From Candidatus Luteimonas excrementigallinarum (GTDB lineage Bacteria; Pseudomonadota; Gammaproteobacteria; Xanthomonadales; Xanthomonadaceae): 5,027 nucleotides of DNA. The translations under genes were made by a program, and so were the position numbers. The stretch spans positions 1 through 5,027 of the forward strand of contig DXCY01000300.1 of NCBI GenBank assembly GCA_019115725.1, written 5' to 3'. Every line of letters begins with the position of its first letter. Position 1 is the first letter of the stretch. The notes beneath the pieces were generated by a model. It saw nothing but the letters and a program-made list of their open reading frames with translations. It made no database searches and was not told the DNA's origin. This document shows positions 1 through 5,027 of this stretch, in pieces.

Positions 1-48
1 GGTGAGGTAGCCGGACTGCAGGGCAGCGTGCATTTCCAGACGCGCTGA
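1..48 (+). CDS. C-terminal end of an unidentified gene (partial)
   Basis: Frame 1 is open from the window edge and reads GEVAGLQGSVHFQTR before a TGA at 46-48. The other two forward frames hit stops within the first nine bases. Codon choice (GTG, CTG, GGC, CGC) fits the neighbourhood. Fifteen residues are too few to name a family, and I do not recognise it. It may equally be chance open sequence. An inverted repeat begins at the stop codon, which mildly supports this being a real gene end. Confidence 0.35.
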   Translation, partial: GEVAGLQGSVHFQTR

Positions 49-63
49 TCCGGCACGCGGATC
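47..63 (+). terminator. Short hairpin at the end of the left-edge ORF (possible terminator)
   Basis: GATCCG (47-52) pairs perfectly with CGGATC (58-63) around a 5-base loop. It overlaps the TGA of the preceding reading frame. No T-run follows, so it is not a classic intrinsic terminator; it could be a weak terminator or an mRNA 3' end stabiliser. A 6-bp stem can also occur by chance in sequence this GC-rich. Between it and the adhesin start (64-169) I see a clear Shine-Dalgarno but no convincing -35/-10 pair. Confidence 0.25.
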
Positions 64-157
64 TGGTGGCAGTTCCCCCGCTGCGTTCTCGTGGTTGGAG
101 AGTCCAGCGTTGAAGCCTGCGACGACAGGAAGCGGCGCAACTGGATCGTCCAATCTC

Positions 158-163
158 AAGGAG
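158..163 (+). promoter_or_regulatory. Shine-Dalgarno that fixes the adhesin start
   Basis: AAGGAG lies six bases upstream of the ATG at 170. This decides the start. The reading frame is open further upstream to a TTG at 95, but the 25 extra residues are hydrophilic and would bury the signal peptide. Starting at 170 gives a textbook n-region (MRTTKLQHGLK) at the very N-terminus. Confidence 0.85.
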
Positions 164-169
164 AACATC

Positions 170-2263
170 ATGCGTACCACCAAGCTCCAACACGGCCTCA
201 AGCTGGTTCCGCTGGCGCTTGCCCTCGGCTTCGCCATTTCCGCACCCGCCAAGGCCGCCCCTGATGGCCCCGTTTGCCAGGTGTACGACTCCACCACCAG
301 GGAATGGAGGGACGCCTCCCCGGCAGAGCGCACCCAGGGTATTGAGCACGGAGACGCCAACGCCACCTGCCATGTCGACGCCATCGCCTACGGCCGCGAC
401 AACAGCGTCAGCGGCACCAGCGGCAACGCCTTCGGCAGCGGCAATATCGTCCACGCCGGAAACGGGACGGGCAGCAGCACCGCAATCGGATACCGGAACG
501 TCGTCGAAGGACACCAGAGTTTCGCTGCAGGCTACATGAATGAATCCGGGGCACAAGCCAGCGCGGCGGGCCATGCCAACGTCGCCAGCGGCAACCTCAG
601 CGCCGCCTTCGGCACCAACAACGAAGCCAGCGGCACCACGGCCAACGCTTTCGGCTACGCCAACACCGCAAGCAACGCCGAAAGCACTGCTTTTGGCCGC
701 AGCAACACCGCCACCGGAAGCTCCAGTATTGCCATGGGCAATCGCAACGTGGCGTCGTTCGACCGCGCCACCGCGGTCGGCAACGGCAACACCGCCTCTG
801 GAAGCGGCAGCAATGCTTTCGGTACCGGCAACGCCGCCAGCGCGACCACCTCAAGCGCGTTCGGCAACGGCAACACCGCCAGCGGAGGCTCCAGCAGCGC
901 CTTGGGCTCGGGCAACGAGGCCCTGGGCGCGCTCAGCAGCGCAGTGGGCTTCTCCAATACCGCGGCCGGTGAGCACAGCCAGGCGTTCGGCCGGCTGAAC
1001 CAGGCCCTGGGTGGCCGGAGTCTTGCTTTTGGTTACAGCAACAAGGTCGAAGGTGCGCAAAGCTATGCCTTTGGTGGCAGCAACGAAGTTGCATCCGACT
1101 ACAGCATCGCCGTCGGACGGGACAACGAGGCGACCGCAGACAATTCGGTCGCGTTCGGCACGGACAACACTTCAGCGGGGCGCCACAGCAGCGCATTCGG
1201 GCGTTCCAACGTTGCCTCCGGCGAACTGAGCAGCGCATTCGGACACCAGAATCTCGCGGAGGGCGAGCACGCCAGTGCGTTTGGCTACGGCAATACCGCA
1301 AGCGGGTTGCGCAGCAGCGCGTTCGGGCGCGGCAATATCGCCAGCGGGGCCCGCAGCGCTGCGTTCGGGTACGACTCGGTTGCCGCGGGCGCCGACGGCA
1401 TGGCCATGGGGGTCAATGCGAACGTGACCACCGAGGCCACCGGTTCGGTGGCGCTGGGCGCGGGCTCGGTCGCCGATGCCGCCAACACGGTGTCGGTGGG
1501 CAACGCCGACAACCTGCGCCGCATCACCAACGTCGGCGACGCCACCGGCGATACCGACGCGGTCAACCTGCGCCAGCTGCAGGCCGCGCTGGACGGTGTG
1601 GTCGGCGGCGGCGGGGTGACCGAGGCGCGGGTGCGCGAGATCGCCGACGCCGGCGACGCCACCACCCTGACCGCGGCCAACGACTACACCGACGCCCAGA
1701 TCGCCGGCCTCGACCTGGTCAGCGAGACCCGGGTGCAGGAAATCGCCGACGCCGGCGACGCCGCCACGCTGGCCTCGGCCAACGGCTATACCGACACCCG
1801 AGAAGCCGCGATCCGCGCCGACATGGTGGACGGCGACGAGGCCACCCTGGCCGAGGCCAACCAGTACACCGACGCCCGCAGCTCGGCGACCCTGACCTCG
1901 GCCAACACCTACACCGACCAGGCGATCCAGGCCCTGGTGGGCTTCGACGCCGGCGGCCTCAACGACCGGCTCAATACGCTGGAGGACCGCTTCGACGACC
2001 TCGACCACCGCCTGCACCACCAGGACCGCCGCATCGATCGCATGGGCGCGATGAATGCAGCCATGTTGAACATGGCGATCAACGCCGCCGGCAGCCAGAG
2101 CGACCGCGGCCGCATCGCGGTGGGCGCCGGATTCCAGGGCGGTGAGCAGGGACTGTCGATCGGCTACGGCCGGCGCATCGGCCGCACCGCCTCGTTCTCG
2201 ATCGGCGGCGCGTTCGCCAGCGGCGAGAAATCCGCCGGTATCGGCTTCGGCGTGGACCTGTAG
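170..2263 (+). CDS. Trimeric autotransporter adhesin (YadA-like, type Vc secretion)
   Basis: Predicted surface adhesin, 697 residues, exported by Sec and anchored in the outer membrane as a trimer that carries its own passenger. Residues 1-29 form a signal peptide (basic start, hydrophobic LVPLALALGFAI, AKA cleavage site before A30). Residues 30-70 are a non-repetitive cap with Cys36 and Cys67. Residues 70-444 are the head: YadA-type beta-roll units of 14 residues, pattern SxAxGxxNxASG. Residues 445-477 are the neck (NLRRITNVGDAT, then TDAVNLRQLQ), a very conserved family signature. Residues 478-590 are a coiled-coil stalk with ANxYTD repeats. Residues 591-643 contain heptad-like coiled coil (LNDRLNTLEDRFDDLDHRL), and 644-697 give four amphipathic strands of the YadA anchor. 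There is no long ESPR-type extended signal peptide. The last residue is Leu, not the aromatic seen in many anchors. Its ligand cannot be inferred. It appears to be monocistronic, with a hairpin after the stop. Confidence 0.95.
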   Translation: MRTTKLQHGLKLVPLALALGFAISAPAKAAPDGPVCQVYDSTTREWRDASPAERTQGIEHGDANATCHVDAIAYGRDNSVSGTSGNAFGSGNIVHAGNGTGSSTAIGYRNVVEGHQSFAAGYMNESGAQASAAGHANVASGNLSAAFGTNNEASGTTANAFGYANTASNAESTAFGRSNTATGSSSIAMGNRNVASFDRATAVGNGNTASGSGSNAFGTGNAASATTSSAFGNGNTASGGSSSALGSGNEALGALSSAVGFSNTAAGEHSQAFGRLNQALGGRSLAFGYSNKVEGAQSYAFGGSNEVASDYSIAVGRDNEATADNSVAFGTDNTSAGRHSSAFGRSNVASGELSSAFGHQNLAEGEHASAFGYGNTASGLRSSAFGRGNIASGARSAAFGYDSVAAGADGMAMGVNANVTTEATGSVALGAGSVADAANTVSVGNADNLRRITNVGDATGDTDAVNLRQLQAALDGVVGGGGVTEARVREIADAGDATTLTAANDYTDAQIAGLDLVSETRVQEIADAGDAATLASANGYTDTREAAIRADMVDGDEATLAEANQYTDARSSATLTSANTYTDQAIQALVGFDAGGLNDRLNTLEDRFDDLDHRLHHQDRRIDRMGAMNAAMLNMAINAAGSQSDRGRIAVGAGFQGGEQGLSIGYGRRIGRTASFSIGGAFASGEKSAGIGFGVDL
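377..1501 (+). repeat. Beta-roll head repeats, 42-bp period (about 27 units)
   Basis: Taking the conserved glycine of SxAxG as the marker, glycines fall at residues 75, 89, 107, 121, 134 and then every 14 residues to 414, followed by 430 and 444. The DNA period is therefore 42 bp. Copies are diverged, but some still match well: GGCAACGGCAACACCGCC recurs two units apart near 780 and 864. From Gly75 to Gly386, all 23 consecutive units carry Asn three residues after the glycine. This is the left-handed parallel beta-roll of YadA-family heads; unit number sets head length, and recombination between copies can change it. Confidence 0.9.
1628..1927 (+). repeat. Stalk repeats: two 102-bp copies plus two shorter ANxYTD units
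   Basis: Residues 487-520 and 521-554 are imperfect 34-residue copies, both beginning RV(R/Q)EIADAGDA(T/A)TL and containing ANxYTD. At DNA level, ATCGCCGACGCCGGCGACGCC is identical in both, 102 bp apart. Two further ATLxxAN.YTD units follow at 559-568 and 574-583. The motif asparagines sit at residues 504, 538, 564 and 579, giving spacings of 34, 26 and 15. ANxYTD segments are common in the coiled-coil stalks of trimeric autotransporters, and 15-residue periodicity is known for right-handed stalks such as YadA's. Confidence 0.8.
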
Positions 2264-2272
2264 GCTCCGCGT

Positions 2273-2305
2273 CCCGGTCCGGCACTGTTGCAGGGCCGGG
2301 CCGGG
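2273..2305 (+). terminator. GC-rich hairpin after the adhesin gene (probable terminator)
   Basis: CCCGGTCCGGC (2273-2283) pairs with GCCGGGCCGGG (2295-2305): eleven pairs, one of them a T-G wobble, around an 11-base loop. It starts ten bases after the adhesin stop. No T-tract follows (the next bases are GATCCTGCG), so termination may need Rho, or the hairpin may mainly protect the transcript end. Its position and strength make it the likely end of the adhesin transcript. Confidence 0.5.
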
Positions 2306-2395
2306 GATCCTGCGATTTCCCGGAAAGATGCGCATTGTCCGGCTGCGGAGACGCTTCGTCCCCGCTTCCGGCCCCGTTTGATGCGGCGCAGCGGC

Positions 2396-2401
2396 GATAA
2401 T
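2396..2401 (+). promoter_or_regulatory. Possible -10 box for the CoA-transferase gene
   Basis: GATAAT differs from the sigma-70 consensus TATAAT by one base and stands out in GC-rich surroundings. It would place the transcription start near 2408 and give a 5' leader of about 23 bases. There is no good -35 hexamer at 17 bases spacing (CCCGTT at 2373-2378), so the promoter would be weak or activator-dependent. The leader has no clear Shine-Dalgarno; the best candidate is GGTGG just before the ATG at 2431, which is too close to be ideal. Confidence 0.35.
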
Positions 2402-2430
2402 GGAAGGCCCCACACATTCAATGGTGGCCC

Positions 2431-3951
2431 ATGCCCGAACAACGCATCCACAGCCCGATCCTGCGCCAGCGCGTCGTTGACGCCGCCACCGCCGCCGCCC
2501 ACATCCAGCCCGGCAACACCGTGGCCATGAGCGGCTTCACCGGTTCGGGCTATCCCAAGGCCGTGCCCGGCGCCCTGGCCGAGCGCATCCGCCAGTCGAA
2601 CGGCAACGGCGGCGGCAAGTTCCAGATCAACCTGCTCACCGGCGCCTCCACCGCGCCCGAGCTGGACGGCGTGCTTGCGGAAGTGGACGGCATCGCCCTG
2701 CGCCTGCCCTACCAGAGTGACCCCCAGGCCCGCGAGCGCATCAACGATGGTTCGCTCAACTACATCGACGCGCACCTGAGCCACGTGGCCCAGCACGCCT
2801 GGTTCGGCTTCTACGGCCAGATCGACGTGGCCGTGATCGAGGCCGTGGCGATCCGCGAAGACGGCAGCATCGTGCCCTCCACCTCGGTCGGCAACAGCAA
2901 GACCTGGCTGGATCTGGCGAAGAAAGTGATCGTGGAGATCAACGACTGGCAGCCCACCGGCCTGGAGGGCATGCACGATATCTACTACGGCACCGCCCGC
3001 CCGCCGCAGCGCAAGCCGATCCCGCTGGAACACGTGGACGACCGCATCGGCGGCACCGCACTCAAGGTGGATCCGGACCGCATCGTCGCCGTGGTACGCA
3101 CCAACGCGCCGGACCGCAACAGCCCGTTCAATCCGGTCGATGCCACCAGCGAGCGCATCGCCGGGCACCTGATCGAATTCCTCCAGCACGAGATCGCCAA
3201 CGAGCGCATGCCGCGCGACCTGCTGCCGCTGCAATCGGGCGTGGGCAACATTCCCAACGCGGTGCTGGCGGGGCTGGCCAAAAGCGGCTTCCGCGACCTC
3301 ACTGCCTTCACCGAGGTGATCCAGGACGGCATGCTCGACCTGCTGCGCAGCGGCGTGCTGCGGGTGGCCTCGTGCACCGGCTTCGCCCTCAGCCCGGAGG
3401 CGCACGCCTCCTTCAGCCGCGACATCGAGTTCTTCCGCGACCGCATCATCATGCGCCCACAGGAGATCTCCAACCATCCGGAGCTCGTGCGCCGGCTGGG
3501 CTGCATCGGCATGAACGGCATGGTCGAGGTGGACCTGTACGGCAACGTCAACTCCACCCACATCATGGGCAGCCGGATCATGAACGGCATCGGCGGTTCG
3601 GGCGATTTCACCCGCAACGGCTTCCTGTCGATCTTCCTCTCGCCCAGCACGGTCAAGGGCGGCACCATTTCCTCGATCGTGCCGATGGCCAGCCACGTGG
3701 ACCACACCGAGCACGACGTATCGATCATCGTTACCGAACAGGGCGTGGCCGACCTGCGCGGGCTCTCGCCCAAGCAGCGCGCCCAGACCCTGATCGACAA
3801 TTGCGCTCACCCGGACTTCCGCGATGCGCTGCAGGACTACTTCGACCGCGCCTGTCGCGAGAGCTACGGCAAGCACACCCCACACCTGCTGGGTGAGGCG
3901 CTCAGCTGGCACCAGCGCTGGCTGGATACAGGATCGATGCTGCCGGACTGA
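2431..3951 (+). CDS. Succinyl-CoA:acetate CoA-transferase (acetyl-CoA hydrolase/transferase family)
   Basis: Cytoplasmic class I CoA-transferase, 506 residues, full length against AarC of Acetobacter aceti (505). Expected reaction: succinyl-CoA + acetate to succinate + acetyl-CoA, by way of a glutamyl-CoA thioester. Family motifs in order: GFTGSGYPKAVP (about 32-43), GVGNIPNAVLAG (270-281), the catalytic segment FTEVIQDGM with Glu295, QEISNHPE with Asn348, YGNVNSTHIMG (370-380), NGIGGSGDFTRNG (385-397) with Gly389, and IVTEQGVADLRGLSP with Glu436. From memory, AarC uses Glu294 as nucleophile, Gly388 in the oxyanion hole, and Asn347 and Glu435 in the active site; all four match here at a constant offset of +1. 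This argues for a working enzyme and for the succinate CoA-transferase subgroup rather than simple hydrolase action, though specificity for acetate, propionate or other acids is not proven. Such enzymes salvage acetate or bypass succinyl-CoA synthetase. No acetate-pathway gene is adjacent. Confidence 0.93.
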   Translation: MPEQRIHSPILRQRVVDAATAAAHIQPGNTVAMSGFTGSGYPKAVPGALAERIRQSNGNGGGKFQINLLTGASTAPELDGVLAEVDGIALRLPYQSDPQARERINDGSLNYIDAHLSHVAQHAWFGFYGQIDVAVIEAVAIREDGSIVPSTSVGNSKTWLDLAKKVIVEINDWQPTGLEGMHDIYYGTARPPQRKPIPLEHVDDRIGGTALKVDPDRIVAVVRTNAPDRNSPFNPVDATSERIAGHLIEFLQHEIANERMPRDLLPLQSGVGNIPNAVLAGLAKSGFRDLTAFTEVIQDGMLDLLRSGVLRVASCTGFALSPEAHASFSRDIEFFRDRIIMRPQEISNHPELVRRLGCIGMNGMVEVDLYGNVNSTHIMGSRIMNGIGGSGDFTRNGFLSIFLSPSTVKGGTISSIVPMASHVDHTEHDVSIIVTEQGVADLRGLSPKQRAQTLIDNCAHPDFRDALQDYFDRACRESYGKHTPHLLGEALSWHQRWLDTGSMLPD

Positions 3952-3959
3952 TCACCCGC

Positions 3960-3994
3960 CCCGCCTGCTGCCACAGCCGTGGCCGGCAGGCGGG
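3960..3994. terminator. Hairpin between convergent genes (candidate bidirectional terminator)
   Basis: CCCGCCTGC (3960-3968) pairs perfectly with GCAGGCGGG (3986-3994). The stem continues inward by T-G and G-C pairs, then past a bulge to CC/GG around an 8-base loop. It fills most of the 51 bases between the CoA-transferase stop (3951) and the minus-strand gene stop (4003). There is no T-run on either side. Placement between two converging genes suggests a shared terminator serving both directions. Confidence 0.5.
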
Positions 3995-4002
3995 TACAGC
4001 GC

Positions 4003-5027
4003 TCAGGGACAAAGACCGCCAGGCGGGGCGAACCCGCCGCCGCGGCGGCATTCATAGGCGTTGGCACGGAACGCCGCCCGTACGGAGTCGGTGCCAAAGA
4101 TCGCCAGCCGCTGCCAGAGTGCAGCCACCGAGTCATCCATCAGGCCGCCCTGGCGATAGGCCGCATCCACGCCTTCGTCCTGGCCGAGGTTCACATCGAC
4201 CACGGCTTCGATGGTCCACGCGGGATCGCCGGGGGAAGCTTCGCCCGCCTCCCCTTCCAGGCCATCCACTTCGCCCAGCAGCAGTGTCACCGCTTCCACC
4301 GCCGCATCGCCTGCGCCCACGGACTGATCGGTGACGGCAACCATGTCGCCCCATTCCACCGCCGTTTCGATCACCGCTACCGCATCTGCGCAGGGCGCGC
4401 CGAGACAGGCTTCCACCTGCGCCTGCGACGCTTCGATTTCCCTGCGTCCCGCAGCAACCACAATGGCCCGGTTGCCCATTACCGGCCGGGTGACGATCCG
4501 CCAGGCAACGTGCGAACCAACGCCGAATTCCTCCGCACCGGCTACCGTCTCCTCGCCGATGGCATCCACCAGGTCCTGGCGAATGGCCGGCCCCAGGTTG
4601 AAGCGCACCACCTCCACGTAGCTGTATGACGACGGCGCATCGCCGGAGGCGGACCCGGCATCGGCCATGCGGTAGCGCAGCCGGTAGCGGACCCGTTCCA
4701 GCGCCGGCTCGGACGATTGCAGGGCAAGCAGGGCCACCGGGATCGGTCCGAGTCCCGCAGCCGGCAGAAACAGCGCGTCGGGATCGCCCGGCAGGGAGGC
4801 GTTGATCCTGTCCCACACCGCGTCCGCATCCATGGGCGCGTAACTGTCCCCGCTGACAAAGTGCGTGCCGGACCCGGCATGTGCAGGCGCCGAGTTGGTC
4901 ACGGTGGCGGTGATCAGCATCAGGGTGCCCGGCTCAAAGCTGCGGTTGATGCCGCCGGCGGCGTTGGTCAGCACCACCGTCTCGATGCCCAGCAGCTTGA
5001 ACACATAAAAGGGATAGCACACCTCCT
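4003..5027 (-). CDS. Unidentified, probably exported protein with a purine nucleoside phosphorylase fragment at its visible N-terminus (partial, possible chimera)
   Basis: Minus-strand gene running leftward to a TGA at 4005-4003, open to the right edge, so its start lies outside the window. Numbering from the GTG at 5022, 339 residues are visible. That GTG is unlikely to be a start: AGGAG abuts it with no spacer, and GAG-GTG reads as EV of a longer phosphorylase motif. Residues 1-38 match purine nucleoside phosphorylase (YPFYVFKLLG, then TNAAGGIN and PGTLMLI). From about residue 39 the match stops: the expected DHIN and later substrate-binding motifs are absent. What follows is SAPAHA before Gly50, like a signal-peptidase site, then about 290 residues that I do not recognise. 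They include YSYVEVVRFNLGPAIRQD, HVAWRIVTRPVMG and RAIVVAAGRREIE, a Cys206/Cys211 pair, an acidic Ala/Gly/Glu-rich stretch, and a C-terminal Cys325/Cys338 pair ending LCP. Paired cysteines suggest a periplasmic or secreted protein. No function is assigned. Confidence 0.6.
   Translation of the reverse strand, partial: EVCYPFYVFKLLGIETVVLTNAAGGINRSFEPGTLMLITATVTNSAPAHAGSGTHFVSGDSYAPMDADAVWDRINASLPGDPDALFLPAAGLGPIPVALLALQSSEPALERVRYRLRYRMADAGSASGDAPSSYSYVEVVRFNLGPAIRQDLVDAIGEETVAGAEEFGVGSHVAWRIVTRPVMGNRAIVVAAGRREIEASQAQVEACLGAPCADAVAVIETAVEWGDMVAVTDQSVGAGDAAVEAVTLLLGEVDGLEGEAGEASPGDPAWTIEAVVDVNLGQDEGVDAAYRQGGLMDDSVAALWQRLAIFGTDSVRAAFRANAYECRRGGGFAPPGGLCP
4909..5027 (-). other. Purine nucleoside phosphorylase-like segment
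   Basis: About 39 codons that align with the middle of the family, where the usual order is (E)VxxPVxVxxxLGxxxLxVTNAAGGxNxxFxPGDLMLIxDHIN. Here EVCYPFYVFKLLG, TNAAGGINRSF and EPGTLMLIT follow that order. In the enzyme, TNAAGG contributes to the purine and ribose pocket. Everything after MLIT is missing from the visible frame, including the later loops that bind base and ribose. As it stands this piece could not form a complete active site. The bases nearest the edge (4981-5027) are 51% GC by my count, against 70% for 4921-4980. Confidence 0.75.

Noticed and set aside
95..169. Upstream extension of the adhesin to a TTG start
   Set aside because: It has no Shine-Dalgarno, adds 25 hydrophilic residues ahead of a good signal peptide, and AAGGAG sits at the right distance from the ATG at 170.
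377..1501. CRISPR-like or satellite array
   Set aside because: The 42-bp period is exactly three times the 14-residue beta-roll unit, the copies are diverged, and the frame is maintained throughout. It is protein-coding repetition.
2335..2340. TTGTCC as a -35 box in the adhesin/CoA-transferase gap
   Set aside because: No -10-like hexamer lies 16-18 bases downstream, and it is too far from GATAAT at 2396.
1172..2413. 413-residue open frame on the minus strand
   Set aside because: It is antisense to the adhesin head, stalk and anchor, with a translation that mirrors the repeats and no independent features.
2164..3912. 582-residue open frame on the minus strand
   Set aside because: It is antisense to the CoA-transferase, whose motifs are unmistakable. 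Long antisense frames are expected in GC-rich genes, and its translation (many Ala, Val, His, Asp and Gly runs) resembles no family.
3979..4629. 216-residue open frame on the plus strand
   Set aside because: It overlaps the minus-strand gene and starts inside the intergenic hairpin. The minus frame is longer, open to the window edge and contains recognisable phosphorylase sequence.
5020..5022. GTG at 5022 as a true start with AGGAG as its Shine-Dalgarno
   Set aside because: AGGAG is directly adjacent with no spacer, and GAG-GTG is explained as the EV that precedes this segment in phosphorylases. The gene therefore most likely continues beyond the window.

Overview
The window is GC-rich and densely coding. 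It looks like a gammaproteobacterium, most likely of the Xanthomonadaceae/Lysobacteraceae (Lysobacter, Luteimonas or Stenotrophomonas-like). That placement is an inference from GC-rich third codon positions, the short-headed YadA-type adhesin and the general protein style; no marker gene is present to settle it.

Layout, left to right. Bases 1-48 are probably the last 15 codons of a gene entering from the left. Bases 170-2263 (+) encode a complete 697-residue trimeric autotransporter adhesin: a Sec signal peptide, a short N-terminal region with two cysteines, a long YadA-type beta-roll head of about 27 units of 14 residues, a neck, a coiled-coil stalk with repeated ANxYTD motifs, and a C-terminal membrane anchor. 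A GC-rich hairpin follows its stop. Bases 2431-3951 (+) encode a 506-residue class I CoA-transferase of the succinyl-CoA:acetate CoA-transferase type, with every catalytic residue I could place by alignment to AarC. A 51-base gap containing a strong hairpin separates it from a convergent gene on the minus strand (4003 to beyond the right edge).

The minus-strand gene is the odd part. Its first roughly 38 visible codons read as a piece of purine nucleoside phosphorylase, including the family's TNAAGGIN motif. The frame then runs without a stop into about 300 residues that do not look like the rest of that enzyme. Those residues look instead like an exported protein, with a signal-peptidase-like SAPAHA site just after the switch and two pairs of cysteines. 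It is either a real gene fusion or deletion remnant, or a chimeric join in the assembly. The join lies within 130 bases of the window edge, so the window alone cannot decide.

The genes do not form an obvious pathway. The adhesin is a surface structure, the CoA-transferase is central carbon and acetate metabolism, and the minus-strand protein is unassigned. I saw no CRISPR array, tRNA, rRNA, insertion sequence or integrase. Apart from the possible fusion, I see no convincing new multi-gene system here.
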